DNA of 64,000 nt from Edwardiiplasma whartonense (GCF_023566315.1 NZ_JAKNSU010000003.1), one strand, 5' to 3'. Numbered from the stretch's first letter, positions 29,417-41,705 are shown. Program-made: numbers and translations. Notes: generated by a model from the sequence alone, not told the origin.

Positions 29417-32248
29417 ATGGCTAGTGATAAACAATTAGTGCGGAAGTATGGAAGGATTGCTGACCAAATTATTGCTTTAGAACCCAAAATGCGGGCTTTA
29501 AAAGATGAAGACTTCCCAAAGAAAACCAAAGAGTTTAAAGAATACCTATCTCAGTCTAATCGTGATGTTGATACTTTATTAATTGAAGCTTATGCCTTAG
29601 CTCGAGAAGCGGCGCGGAGAATTTTGGGATTAAATGCTTTTAAGGTGCAGTTAATTGGGGCGATTGTTTTAAATAGTGGTGATATTGCCCAAATGCGTAC
29701 TGGGGAAGGAAAAACTTTGACTGGACTATTTCCTACCTACTTAAATGCTTTAACTGGTAAAGGTGTTCATATTGTTACTGTTAATGAATACTTGTCACAA
29801 CGGGATTCAGAAATTAATGGTCAGGTGTTTGATTTTTTAGGGGTTAGTTATGGTTTGAATTCTGCTAATGCTTCGAAATCTGAAAAGCGCGAAGCTTATG
29901 CTCAAGACATTACTTATACAACAAACTCAGAAATTGGGTTTGATTATCTCCGTGACAATATGGTTAGCAACTTTGATCAAAAAGTTCAAAGAGGTTTGAA
30001 TTTTGCCATTATTGATGAGGCAGATTCAATTTTAATTGACGAATCAAGAACACCGTTGATTATTTCTGGAGGGTCAACAATTGTTGCTAACATGTACCAG
30101 GCTGCTTATCAGTTTGCTAAAACCTTAAAAACAGGTAGTGAGAATGATGTGGAAGTTGATTTGGAAACTAAACAAGTTTATTTAACTGAAAAAGGGATGC
30201 AAAAAGCTAAGGATTATTTCAGTGTTAATGATTTGTTTAGTATTGAAAATACCGAATTATTCCACTTGATTTTAAATGCTTTGAAAGCTGAATTTACTTT
30301 CAAAGAAGGAGTAGAGTATACAGTTCAAAACGGAGAAATTCTTTTGATTGACCAGTTTACTGGTCGAATTATGCACGGAAGATCTTATTCTGATGGACTT
30401 CAACAAGCGCTACAAGCAAAAGAAAATGTTGAAATTGAAGAAGAAACAGCAACTTTGGCAACCATTACTTATCAAAACTTCTATCGTTTATATGCGAAGT
30501 TATCAGGGATGACAGGAACTGCTAAAACTGAAGAAGAAGAGTTTATTAAGATTTATAATACCCGCGTAATTGTGATTCCTACTAATAAACCAATTGTACG
30601 AAAAGATGCTGAGGACTATACGTTTGGAACTAAGCATGCCAGTTTGAAACACTTAGTCCAAGAAGTGAAAGAATTTCATGCCAAAGGAAATCCGATTTTA
30701 ATCGGAACTACAAGTGTGGAATCTTCAGAACAAATTTCGCGTTATTTAACCAAAGCGGGATTGAAGTATGAAATGATTAATGCCAAGAATCATGGACGAG
30801 AAGCTGACATTATTGCTCGTGCTGGACAAAAGGGAGCAATTACCTTAGCTACTAACATGGCAGGAAGAGGAACTGATATTAAACTTGGAGAAGGAGTTGC
30901 TGAGTTAGGTGGTTTAGTTGTTTTTGGCGTCGAACATAATGAAGCACGTAGAATTGATGACCAGTTAAGAGGAAGAAGTGGTCGTCAAGGTGATCCTGGT
31001 TTTTCTCGGTTTTATATTTCAATGGAAGACGAACTGATGATTCGGTTTACTTCGCCTAAAATTCGGAAGAATTTCTTACGGTTGGGTGATGATTATATTA
31101 AGAGTCGAATCTTTAACCGTGCGGTAAATAATGCGCAAAAAAAACTGGAGGGGATGAACTTTGACCAGCGAAAAAACGTCCTTGATTATGACAATATTGT
31201 TGCTCAACAACGTGAAACGATGTACTCTCAACGTGATGACATTCTCACCACTCCTGATATTGAATTAGTGATTCGAAGAATGTTTTATACCACTGCTTAT
31301 GAATTGGTCTTGAAGTATTCTAGAATTGTTCAAGGGGAACGAACTCTTGAGGTTAATAATTTACTTTCAAGCATTGATGGAAAGTTAATTCCTAAGGGAG
31401 AATTTAAAGCTCAAGACTTTGAGGGCTTAGAAAATAATCAAATTGCTGAATTAATTACTAAAGCAATGATGAAGTTTTATCATGGTAAAACTGAAGGAAT
31501 TGGTTCTGAGGTGGTGCAAAAAATGGCTCGAGGAATTATTCTTGAAGCTTTTGATCGCCATTGGACTACGCACCTTAACGTGGTTTCGAAGTTAAAATCA
31601 GGAATTTATCTCCAACAATATGCTCAAAATAACCCTTTAAGTGAATATGTTGAACAAGCAACCAGACTTTATAACAAAATGAAAGTGGAAATTGCTGAAG
31701 ATGTTAGTGACAAGTTGAGTAAAGTAATTTTACGAGACGTCGAAACCACAAACCAACCTCAACAAATTGAAATTACTGATAAGGACATTGATGCAATTTT
31801 TGCTGAAACTGGAATTACTAGAGAAGATTTAAATCCTGAGATTTTGCGCGAAAAGTTTGCCCAATTAAAAGCAAAAGTTGATGCTCAAGACGAAACAAAA
31901 TTAAAACGTTTAAAGGTTCAAGAAGATATTTTGCAAGGATTAGTGATTGAATTAGCTAAACGGGGAATGCCTGTGGTTAATAATGAAATTAACTTAAACC
32001 AAAGTGATGTTAATCAAATGATTAAAACCTTTGGGTTTGAAAATCAAGAGTTTACTCGTGAACAAGTAGAAGCAAAATTTAAAGAACTTGCTGAGGGTAA
32101 GACTGTTAATGAACTCTTTTCTTTGAATGTTGCTTTACAGGTGTTAGGCTCAATTGCTGATGAAATGAAAAAAATCAATGATAATAATAACCAAGATGAC
32201 CCTAAACCAGGAGAAAAAGTTGGTGAAAAACGCTCAAAAATAGGTTAG
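29417..32248 (+). CDS. secA: Preprotein translocase ATPase SecA
   Basis: Motor that pushes preproteins through SecYEG. The 943-residue protein has Walker A in MRTGEGKT (93-100), the DEAD-like NFAIIDEADSILIDE, the preprotein cross-linking domain, TNMAGRGTDI and DQLRGRSGRQGDPG motifs. The C-terminal region is extended by about 130 residues of charged helix and ends EKVGEKRSKIG with no zinc-binding CxC motif, so SecB-type interaction is not expected. ATG 29417 is chosen over an in-frame start at 29375 because AGAAGAGG lies just upstream and the sequence starts MASDKQLVRKYG. Confidence 0.96.
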   Translation: MASDKQLVRKYGRIADQIIALEPKMRALKDEDFPKKTKEFKEYLSQSNRDVDTLLIEAYALAREAARRILGLNAFKVQLIGAIVLNSGDIAQMRTGEGKTLTGLFPTYLNALTGKGVHIVTVNEYLSQRDSEINGQVFDFLGVSYGLNSANASKSEKREAYAQDITYTTNSEIGFDYLRDNMVSNFDQKVQRGLNFAIIDEADSILIDESRTPLIISGGSTIVANMYQAAYQFAKTLKTGSENDVEVDLETKQVYLTEKGMQKAKDYFSVNDLFSIENTELFHLILNALKAEFTFKEGVEYTVQNGEILLIDQFTGRIMHGRSYSDGLQQALQAKENVEIEEETATLATITYQNFYRLYAKLSGMTGTAKTEEEEFIKIYNTRVIVIPTNKPIVRKDAEDYTFGTKHASLKHLVQEVKEFHAKGNPILIGTTSVESSEQISRYLTKAGLKYEMINAKNHGREADIIARAGQKGAITLATNMAGRGTDIKLGEGVAELGGLVVFGVEHNEARRIDDQLRGRSGRQGDPGFSRFYISMEDELMIRFTSPKIRKNFLRLGDDYIKSRIFNRAVNNAQKKLEGMNFDQRKNVLDYDNIVAQQRETMYSQRDDILTTPDIELVIRRMFYTTAYELVLKYSRIVQGERTLEVNNLLSSIDGKLIPKGEFKAQDFEGLENNQIAELITKAMMKFYHGKTEGIGSEVVQKMARGIILEAFDRHWTTHLNVVSKLKSGIYLQQYAQNNPLSEYVEQATRLYNKMKVEIAEDVSDKLSKVILRDVETTNQPQQIEITDKDIDAIFAETGITREDLNPEILREKFAQLKAKVDAQDETKLKRLKVQEDILQGLVIELAKRGMPVVNNEINLNQSDVNQMIKTFGFENQEFTREQVEAKFKELAEGKTVNELFSLNVALQVLGSIADEMKKINDNNNQDDPKPGEKVGEKRSKIG

Positions 32249-32260
32249 TTAAAAAGGGTG

Positions 32261-32310
32261 TATAATTATAGATATATTAAAGGAGTTAACCTAAGTTTGC
32301 TCCTTTTTTG
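32261..32310 (+). promoter_or_regulatory. Promoter and attenuator-like hairpin before uvrB
   Basis: TATAAT at 32261-32266 is followed by a 7-bp hairpin (32279-32285 with 32300-32306) and a T-run, ending 27 bases before uvrB. It may be the secA terminator, or an attenuator for uvrBA if the TATAAT is used. Confidence 0.5.
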
Positions 32311-32336
32311 TCTTTGTTGATAAGAGAGGGAAGAAA

Positions 32337-34334
32337 ATGTCAATTAAAAAACAATTTAAACAGTTTGAGTTAAAAGCTCCTTATCTTCCTAGTGGCGATC
32401 AACCCAAAGCAATTGAACAGTTATTAACTGGGATAAAACAAGGAAAAAAGGACCAAGTGTTATTAGGGGCTACGGGAACTGGAAAGACTTTTACCATGGC
32501 TAATATCATTGATAAGTTAAATAAACCAACCCTAGTTCTTGCTCATAATAAAACTTTAGCGATGCAACTTTATTATGAATTAAAAGAGTTTTTTCCTAAC
32601 AACCGGGTGGAATATTTTGTTTCGAACTTTGATTTTTACCAACCCGAAGCCTATGTTCCTGCTAAAGACTTGTATATTGATAAAGATGCGCGCCAAAATA
32701 TGGAATTAGACATGATGCGTTTAAGTGCGATGAATGCGTTAATGACTAGAAGTGATACGATTGTGGTTGCAAGTGTGGCTGCAATTTATGCTGAGCAAGA
32801 CCCTAGGGAATATTCAAAACTCTTTTTTGAACTGAATGTTGGTCAAAAAATCTCTAAACGGGATTTATTAACTTTTTTGGTTCGTACTGGTTATGTTCGT
32901 AACGAAATTGAAAATGCTCCTGGAACCTTTAGTGCTAAGGGAGATGTGATTAAAATTGTTCCTGGATGAATGAGTAGTGAAATGTTTCGAATTTCACTTT
33001 TTGGTGATGAAATTGAAGAAATTTCGGTTATGAATAGTACTACTGGTGGGGTTTCTGGTCATAGCAGAACAGTAACAATTTTTCCTGCTCAAGATTATAT
33101 AACTAGCGAAGAACGGTTGAAGGGGGCTGTAGAAAATATTGCTAAAGAGTTAGAAGAACGTTTAAAGTATTTCCGCGATAAAGGTTTGTTATTAGAAGCA
33201 CAACGATTAGAACAACGGACTAAATATGATTTAGAAGCTTTATCAGAATTTGGTTTTTGTAGTGGGATTGAAAACTATTCTGCTCAACTTGATTTTCGTC
33301 CCCCTGGGGTTGCTCCTTATAGTCTAATTGATTATTTTGGTGATGATTTTTTAACAATCATTGACGAGTCTCACATGATGATTCCACAAATTAGAGGAAT
33401 GTTTAATACCGATCGCTCTCGTAAAACTACTTTAATTGATTATGGTTTTCGTCTTCCTTCAGCTTTAGATAACCGTCCGTTGAACTTTGAAGAATTCACC
33501 AGCGCTTTACAAACAACAATTTATACTTCTGCTACTCCTGGAGACTATGAATTAAGTTTAACTAATAATGAAACTGTTCAACAAATTATTCGTCCTACAG
33601 GGTTGTTAGATCCTGTGATTGAAGTTCGACCAAGTAATGGTCAAATTGATGATTTAATTGAGGAAATTCGTCTTCGTGCTCAGAAAAAAGAACGGGTATT
33701 AATTACCACTTTAACAATTCGGATGAGTGAAGATTTGACCACTTATTTACAAGAGAAAGCAGTCAAGGTTGCCTACCTTCACTCAGAGTTAAAAACCTTA
33801 GAACGTAGTGAAATTATCAATGACTTAAGAAAAGGTGTTTATGATTGTGTGGTTGGAGTTAACCTGTTAAGAGAAGGTTTAGATATTCCTGAAGTTTCGT
33901 TAGTAGCAATTTTGGATGCAGATAAACAAGGATTTTTGCGGAACGCGAGAAGTTTAATTCAAACAGTAGGAAGAGCTGCTAGAAACGCTGAGGGGAAAGT
34001 AATTTTTTATGCTGATACAATGTCGCCAGCAATGCAAGAATGTATCAATGAAACTGCTCGGAGAAGAACGATTCAAGAGGAGTATAACCGCGTTCATCAC
34101 ATCACCCCAACTACGGTTTATAAAAAGGTTATTGAAAGTCAATTAACCCAACGTACCCGTAAAGAAATTGAGAAGGTTAATAAAGCTAAAAGTAGCAAAG
34201 AAAAACGCAGTGCATTGGAACGTTTATTAGCAGATTTACGTCAAGAAATGCTTGCTGCTGCCAAAGAGTTGGACTTTGAACGCGCTGCTGATTTACGCGA
34301 TACAATTATTGAACTAGAAGGTCAAAAAGAATAA
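32337..34334 (+). CDS. uvrB: Excinuclease ABC subunit B
   Basis: Damage-verification helicase of nucleotide excision repair. The 665-residue protein has Walker A GATGTGKT (44-51), the beta-hairpin region NFDFYQPEAYVP, TIYTSATPGDYEL, helicase motifs VGVNLLREGLDIPEVSLVAILDAD and QTVGRAARNAEGKV, and a C-terminal UVR motif (LDFERAADLRDTIIELEG) that contacts UvrC. One TGA at 32967 is Trp. uvrA follows after 13 bases, so the two form an operon. Confidence 0.97.
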
Positions 34335-34347
34335 GAGGAATTGATAA

Positions 34348-37185
34348 ATGAAGAACCAAATTATTATTAAAGGTGCTCGAGAAAATAACTTAAAGAACTT
34401 GGATTTGACTCTCCCAAAAGACCAATTAATTGTTTTTACTGGTCTATCTGGATCAGGGAAATCATCATTGGCATTTAACACGATTTATGCTGAGGGACGA
34501 AGACGTTATATTGAATCATTAAGTGCTTATGCACGCCAATTTTTAGGTGGCAATGAAAAACCTGATGTTGATTCAATTGAAGGATTGTCGCCCTCAATTT
34601 CAATTGATCAAAAAACCACTTCGCATAACCCCCGTTCAACAGTAGGAACGGTGACTGAAATTTATGATTATTTACGGTTGTTATATGCTCGGGTAGGAAC
34701 ACCTTATTGTATTAATGGTCATGGGAAAATTCATGCGTTATCAATTAAAGAAATTGTTGATTCGATTATGAATGAAATTGTTGATGATGATCAAGTTTAT
34801 ATTCTTAGTCCTGTAATCAGAGAGAAAAAAGGAACTTTTGTTGACTTGTTTGCTCGTTTGGAAAAAGAAGGTTTTATTCGGGTAATTGTTGATGGCACCA
34901 CTTATCAACTTGGTGAAGTAATTGAGTTAGAGAAGAATAAAAAACACTCGATTGATATTATTGTTGATCGTTTGATTTTTAAGAACAACGAAGAAATGCG
35001 TTCAAGAATTTATGGAGCAATTGAAACTGGATTAAAATATGCTGATGGATTAATTAAAGTTAGTTTTCCTCAAAATGACAATAAATCCGACCAATTGTTT
35101 TCTACTTCTTATTCATGTAAAATTTGTGGATTTGCTATTCCTGAACTAGAACCCCGTTTATTTTCCTTCAATGCGCCTTTGGGTGCTTGTGAAGAGTGTG
35201 ATGGACTTGGAGTTAGTTTAGAAGCTGATGAAAGTTTAATCATGCCTGATAAACAACTTTCAATTAATCAGGGCGGAGTACTTTATTTTAAAAATTTAGT
35301 TGGTACTGATAATTTGGAATGACAACGTTTCCGTACCCTTTGTGATTATTATTTTATTGATTTGAATCAACCTTTATATACCCTGTCAAAAAAACAAATG
35401 GAAATGATTTTATGAGGAAGTGATCAACCAATTGAATATAAGTTAATTTCTACGGGAGGAAGAAAGGTTGAAAACCTAGACTTCATTGAAGGGGTTGCCT
35501 CAATGATTCAAAGACGTTATTTTGATACTAAAAGTGAAGAAATGCGTCGTTATTTAAACCGTTATATGGTAGCAAAACCATGTAAGACTTGTCTTGGAGC
35601 AAGATTAAATAAGGTTGCCTTGGCTGTTAAAATTAATGAAAAATCAATTTATGATTACACCCGCATGTCAATCAGTGATGAATTAGCATTTATCTTTAAC
35701 TTAAAGTTAACCCCAAACCAAGCTAAAATTGCTGATTTAGTGGTAAAAGAAATTATTTCGCGCACCCATTTTTTAGATGAGGTTGGTTTGGGTTATCTTA
35801 ACTTAGCTCGTAGTGCAACTACCTTGTCGGGAGGAGAAGCGCAACGAATTAGGTTGGCAAAACAAATCGGTTCCCAATTAACTGGGATTTTGTATGTTTT
35901 AGATGAACCTTCAATTGGTTTACACCAACGTGATAACGACCGTTTAATTCGGACTTTGAAAGAGTTACGTGATCTTGGTAACACTTTAATTGTGGTCGAA
36001 CATGATGAAGACACGATGAAGGCAGCGGACTGGATTGTTGATATTGGTCCTGGTGCTGGAGAGCATGGTGGGGAAATAATTTATAGTGGTACTTATGATG
36101 ATATGGTTGCTCAAAATCAAACTCTAACTGCACAATATCTAACAGGAAAGCAAAAAATTAGCGTGTCAAAAACTCGTCGTGGTGGTAATGGGAAAGTTTT
36201 AGAAATTAAAAAAGCTGCAGAAAACAACTTGAAAAAAATTAATGTTAAAGTTCCTTTGGGTAAATTTGTAGCGATTACTGGGGTGAGTGGGAGTGGAAAA
36301 TCAACTTTATTAGAAGATATTATTTATAAAGGGATTAAAGCCAACCTTTCTAAAGAAGTGATTGTTCCTGGAAAATTTGAGGAAATCAAAGGTTTAGAAA
36401 ATGTTGATAAGGTAATTTACATTTCTCAAGATCCGATTGGTAAAACGCCAAGGTCTAATCCTGCAACCTACACGGGTGTTTTTGATGACATTCGGGATTT
36501 ATTTACCGAACTTCCTGAAGCTAAAATTCGGGGATACAAAAAGGGACGTTTTAGTTTTAATGTTCCTGGAGGTCGATGTGAAAATTGTCAAGGAGATGGA
36601 GTAATTACAATTTCAATGCAGTTTATGCCTAGTGTGGAGATTGTGTGTGAAGTGTGTGAAGGAAAACGTTATAACGAAGAAACTTTACAAGTCCGTTATA
36701 AGGAGAAAAACATTTCTGATGTATTAAACATGACTGTTGAAGAAGCGTTGAGTTTCTTTGCTAACATTCCTCAAATTAAAGAAAAACTTGAAACAATTAA
36801 CCAAGTGGGCTTAAATTATATTCGTTTAGGTCAATCAGCTACCACTCTTTCAGGGGGAGAAGCGCAACGGATCAAACTTTCAACCTACTTGTTAAAAAAG
36901 GCCACTGGGAAAACTTTATTCTTACTTGATGAGCCAACGACTGGATTACACATTGATGATGTGAAACGTTTGTTAATGGTTTTAGATCAATTAGTGGATA
37001 TGGGAAATACGGTTGTGGCAATTGAACATAACCTCGATTTTATTAAAACCGTCGATTATATTATTGATATGGGACCAGAAGGTGGTGAATTTGGAGGAAT
37101 GGTTGTAGCTAGTGGTACTCCTGAACAAGTGGTGGAGGTTAAAGATAGTTATACTGGTCAATACTTGAAGAACTATCTAGTTTAA
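34348..37185 (+). CDS. uvrA: Excinuclease ABC subunit A
   Basis: DNA-damage recognition ATPase of nucleotide excision repair. The 945-residue protein has two ABC modules with Walker A GLSGSGKS (32-39) and GVSGSGKST (about 645), two LSGGEAQRI signatures, the N-terminal INGHGKI segment in place of the first zinc finger (CxxH reduced), and the second zinc fingers CKICG and CENCQGDG with CEVCEGKRY. Two TGA codons near 35320 and 35413 are Trp. Start ATG follows AAGAGGAA. Confidence 0.97.
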
Positions 37186-37191
37186 TGATTT

Positions 37192-38319
37192 ATGATTAGT
37201 GTTGATGAAAGTTTTCTCCCGATTAAAAAACGTTTTAACAAAAAATATCATTTGAAAGAAGTGCTTGCTCACCTTGGTAATCCTCAAACAGCAATTAAAA
37301 CGATTAATGTCGTTGGAACCAACGGAAAAGGATCGGTCACCCGCTTTCTTGCTTTGGGTTTAGCTCAAAGATATCCTAAGGTAGGTGTCTTTAGCTCGCC
37401 AGCGTTTTTCTATCAAAACGAACGGATTGCAATTAATCAAACTTTAATTAGTGATCAAGATTTAAGACAATATTTAGCAATGGTTCAGCCTTGAATCGAA
37501 CAATACCAGTTAACCTTTTTTGAAATTTGAACTTTAATTGCGATTCTTTATTTTTGTGACCAGAAAGTTGATTTAGCAATCGTGGAGGCTGGAATTGGGG
37601 GAGTCAAGGATGTGACTTATCTTTTTTCAAACCAAATTGCAACCTTGTTAACGATGGTTGGTTTTGATCATGAAGAAGTATTAGGAACTGATATTGAAAC
37701 AATTTTAACCAATAAAGTTTTAATGGCTAAACCTAAAACTAAACTTTATGTTAGTAGTGATAATATCAAGTACTTGATTTCAATTGACAAAATTCTCAAA
37801 GATCAACAAGTAGAAATTGTCCTTGGTGAAATTATTGATGATGAAGTTTTATACCAACAAGCAAATAAGGGTTTGGTAAAAACCTTTCTTTCTCAAGAGT
37901 TTCAAATTAATGATTTTGATTTTTTAAAAGCACCATCGCTTCTGGGGCGCTTTCAAGTTTTACAAACCGAACCTTTATTAATTGTTGATGGTGCTCATAA
38001 TCCTGCTGGAATTGAAGCTTTAATTAAAAGTTTTATAAACAAGTATCCTAACAAAGATCCAGTAGTGATTGTGGGGTGCAGTGCTCATAAAGATTATCAA
38101 ACCAATCTTAAAGTGTTAAGCAATCACTTTTCAAAACTTTATGTAACTGCTTTTGATCACTTTCAAAGCTGAAATCTTGATCAGGTTATGATTGGAGAAA
38201 AAATTGGTGATTGGAAAACTTTCCTCCAAACTCAATTAGCTAATAATTGCGATGTTTTGGTTTGTGGTAGTCTTTATTTTATCCCCCTGGTTGAACAATG
38301 ATATTATAATTATCACTAA
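37192..38319 (+). CDS. folC: Folylpolyglutamate synthase/dihydrofolate synthase-family ligase
   Basis: Mur-ligase family enzyme that adds glutamate to folates and keeps them in the cell. The 375-residue protein has the ATP-binding GTNGKGSV (42-49), GVFSSPAFFYQNERI, VEAGIGGVKDVT, and the C-terminal LLIVDGAHNPAGIEAL. Length is slightly short for FolC (about 420) but typical for Mollicutes. It is followed by an ECF S component that may import folate, a functional pairing. The gene is read through five TGA codons. Confidence 0.9.
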
Positions 38320-38336
38320 AGTTTAAAAGGAGAAAA

Positions 38337-39068
38337 TTACCAACTATTAATCACAACTTGTATTTATTGACTACGTTGATTTTTTTAGGAACATTTCTTG
38401 GTTTATTAGCAGGATGTTATCTACTTCAACGTTGAGAGTTAAGAAAAACTTATCAGACTAAAAACATTACCTTAATGGCTTTTTTAATTGCTTTAAGTGT
38501 TTTGTTAACCAATTTGTTGAGTTATTCTTTCTTAGTGGTTGGAACAACGATTCGGTTAGCTTTGGGTAACTTCCTTTTATTTACTACGGGAATGATTTTT
38601 GGCCCGTTCACAGGAATGATTTCAGGGTTATTAAGTGACACTTTAGGAACGTTAATTAATAATGGTGGAGTTTATCATTTTGGCTTTGCTTTTGCTAAAT
38701 CTTTGTTTGGTTTAAGCGGAGGACTTGTGTTTCTTTACAAAAATAATAAGTGGTTATTTTTGAAAATCATTAGTTATTTTAGTCTAAATTTCCTGATTTA
38801 TAGTTTTGTAATTTCCCCATTAAGTGTTGCTAGTTTATATAATAGTTACTCACTTGCGATCTTAATGGGAGTTGGAAAGTTACTTCGTTTTCCGATTGAA
38901 ATTGGTATCTATCTTCCTCTGGTTTTTCTTTCTTTTAATCTGTTAAGTTTTTTATTATGAAGAGTTCGAGGAAAACAAAAGAAAAACAAATTATGGTGCT
39001 TTAGGAACGGAAGGGTTATCTTGAAAAAAACTTCAAAGTTACCTAAACAAAAAAATCTGGTGCTTTAA
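38337..39068 (+). CDS. ECF transporter S component next to folC, with non-standard start
   Basis: About 243 residues with six hydrophobic helices. The order (N-terminal helix, basic stretch RKTYQTKNIT, core helix LMAFLIALSVLLTNL, then RLALGNFLLFTTGMIFGPFTGMISGLLSD) matches the gene at 1468. No ATG or GTG lies at the true N-terminus: AAAAGGAG at 38325-38332 is followed by TTA 38337 (five-base spacing), ATT 38346 and TTG 38358. Code 4 permits TTA and ATT starts; ATG 38475 would delete the first helix. Folate is the likely ligand given folC. A homopolymer near the 3' end may alter the C-terminus. Confidence 0.75.
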
Positions 39069-39157
39069 AGAGGGTAAAAAAAGAAGAATTAGACAAAAAT
39101 GCAGCAGAAGAAGTGATTTAAATTATAATTAAACTATGAAGGTGATTGGAGTTAAGT

Positions 39158-40123
39158 ATGCCTGAAAAATTAACGTTAAAAAAGATTTGTGATCAATTTG
39201 GAATGGAAGTTTTAGCAGGTGATGATAAACTTGAAACCAAAACTGTTAATGTTTATGGGTTGAATCGTGCTGGGTTAGAATTAACAGGATTTTTTGTTCC
39301 TGTTCCTAATAGTAATAATGCGCGCAGAATGCTCCTCCTTTCGTCTAAAGAGGCAGCTTATATTCAACAATTAGATGAAGCAACGCGCGCAGAACGTTAT
39401 GAAAAGTTGATGCTTGATAGTGTTCCAGGGATTATTGTGACCCAAAAGTTTAGCGATTTAGTCACAATTACCAGAGTTGCTAAAGCTAAAAACTTTCCGT
39501 TATTGAAGGTAGAAACTGAATCTACTTCTGAATTGACCCAAAAAGTTCTTGATTACTTTGATAATTTTTTTGCTCCTCAACTTGAAGAACACGGTTCGTT
39601 AGTTAACATTTATGGTCAAGGAGTATTGATTATTGGGAAGTCAGGAATTGGGAAGTCAGAAATGGTGATTGAATTAATTAAAAATAACCATTTGTTTGTT
39701 GGTGATGACCGAATTATTATTACTAATAAATCTTCAGTGTTGTATGGGCGTTCTCATCCTATTTTAAAGAACTTAATTGAAGTTCGTGGAATCGGAATTA
39801 TGGATATGTCTAAAACTAATGGTTATCAGGCAATTATGGATACCACCACAATTGATTTGGTTGTAGAACTCTTTTCTTTTGAACAAAATAAACTTGATGA
39901 TTCTGAACGTTTGGATGCTCATTATCAAACCAAAGATATCTTGGGTGTAGAGGTTCCTTTTATTAGGATTCCAGTTTCTTCAGGACGAAATATTTCAACA
40001 ATTGTTGAAGCAGCAGTTGGTCAGTTAAAACTAGTTAAGTCAGGAAATGCTGAAGATATTGTCCAAGTAATGGATGACCGAATTAACCAAGAGCAGGGAA
40101 ATGAAGGTCGTGAAAATAACTAG
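39158..40123 (+). CDS. hprK: HPr kinase/phosphorylase
   Basis: Phosphorylates HPr on Ser46 in response to glycolytic state and so controls PTS sugar uptake. The 321-residue protein has the N-terminal domain (1-130), Walker A GKSGIGKSE at about 160-168, GDDRIIIT, the K/P-loop signature HPILKNLIEVRGIGIMD and the C-terminal IPVSSGRNISTIVEAA. ATG at 39158 has TGGAG upstream. It overlaps the following lgt by 14 bases; hprK-lgt linkage is conserved in Firmicutes. Confidence 0.96.
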   Translation: MPEKLTLKKICDQFGMEVLAGDDKLETKTVNVYGLNRAGLELTGFFVPVPNSNNARRMLLLSSKEAAYIQQLDEATRAERYEKLMLDSVPGIIVTQKFSDLVTITRVAKAKNFPLLKVETESTSELTQKVLDYFDNFFAPQLEEHGSLVNIYGQGVLIIGKSGIGKSEMVIELIKNNHLFVGDDRIIITNKSSVLYGRSHPILKNLIEVRGIGIMDMSKTNGYQAIMDTTTIDLVVELFSFEQNKLDDSERLDAHYQTKDILGVEVPFIRIPVSSGRNISTIVEAAVGQLKLVKSGNAEDIVQVMDDRINQEQGNEGRENN

Positions 40124-41705
40124 TAGTTTTTTTAGTCAAAGTCAGGATTTAATTAATTGAATTAGTCTTCATGGTGATCCAAGTAATGTCAGAAACTTAA
40201 ATGGAGTGATACCAGCCTATCCTATTTTTATGTTCATTGGAATTATCCTAGTAATCGTGGCTTCGATTATTAAAATGAAAACAAAGCGCATTCCGTTAAG
40301 AGAGTTAGAATTGGCGATTGTGATTACTGTTCCTTTGGGAATTTTGGGAGCAACGATTTTTGGTAAGGCTTTTATTCCTGGATTAGTGTGGTATCACGTG
40401 TTTTTCTTTTGAGAACCAGGAATGAGCTTATTTGGTGCGTTAGGATTAGGGGTTGCTGCTGGTTTTGTCTGGTTTTATCGTCGGTCAAAAGTGACGATGA
40501 TTTCAGTATGAGTATATGCTGATTGTATTTTACCAAATATCCTTTTAGGTCAAATTATTGGTCGGTGAGGAAACATGTATAACCACGAAATTTTAGGACA
40601 AGTAGTTAGTTATGAATCGTTAGGATGATTGATAGGTTCAATTCGAGACCAGTTATTTTACTTTCCTAGTGAATTAGCAACTTTGGCTTTGCCTAACGGG
40701 TGAGGTGAAATTGTAGCTAATCATGGTTCTAATCTTGATGAAGCTATTCAAGCATTGATTGATGCAGGACTCCCTTCTGATCAAGGTGAAACAATGAAAA
40801 ATCTTTTAACCCAACCCTTGCAATATCGTGAACCATTATTTTTGTATGAATCATTAAGTAATAGTTGCTTATGATTAATTCTTACTTTTATTGTTCCTAA
40901 CCTTTCGCGCTGGTTTCAACCCCCCCTTAAGTACCCTTGAGATGTTGAACCAAAAGCATATCCAGGATGATATAACAAAAAATATAAACATTTGCCTGAA
41001 AGCGAAATTAGTAGCATGAACAGTCAAAAACCGATAAAATATCAGCGAGTACTGGTTGGTGACGATCAAACACCAGAACTCAAACTTTCGTTCTTTAATG
41101 CTTGAAACAAGGCTTATTATTGGTATGAGAGTGATGAGGCAGAAACTGAAAAACTCCTTGCTTCTCAAGAACAGCGCAGTGAGAAAATTCAACAAGTTTA
41201 TCAACGAATTGAAGGTTTAAGTCAGCAAAAAACTAAACGTCAAAATCAAGCAAAACAGAGGTTTTTAAATCGGTCTCATCAATATGATAAAGGGAGTGCG
41301 CAATTTAAAAAAGCCAAAACTACTTATCATCAAGAATTAAGAACTAATCGAGTTGAATATCAGAAGGCTAAACAAACCCAATTGGCATCACTTGGTGGTT
41401 TTAAGCGTCATTTTGCTGCCAATCCTGATGCAAAGTACTTAGAACAAGTAAATAATCCAAATCACTTCTGAATTTTACGAAGTGGGGTTATTAGTGGTGG
41501 TTATCTCTTTGGTTATTTATTAATTCGGATTATTTTAGAAACTCATCGCCAAGCAAGTGAGTTGTTTATTCAAAATACTCCAATTGCTGATTATTTAGTT
41601 TTAAGTTTAATTCTTTTTCTAGGAATTGTGTTAATCGTTTTTGCTCAAGGGATTTCCCCTTATAAATGAAGAATGGTAGGTTGATTATATGAAAAATCTT
41701 ACTAA
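40110..41705 (+). CDS. lgt: Prolipoprotein diacylglyceryl transferase paralogue lacking the HGG motif
   Basis: A 531-residue Lgt-family membrane protein. The family signature GRWGNMYNHE (Arg152, Asn155) and the N-terminal helices are intact. But where Lgt has the essential Gly-Met-Ser-Phe-His-Gly-Gly, this protein reads GMSLFGALG: Phe108 replaces the catalytic His and Ala replaces a Gly. A charged, coiled-coil-like insert of about 180 residues (about 270-448) sits before the last helices, making it far longer than E. coli Lgt (291). Activity is doubtful; the second copy at 43777 keeps the motif. GTG 40110 has CAGGGAA upstream. Its end overlaps trxB by 17 bases. Confidence 0.85.
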
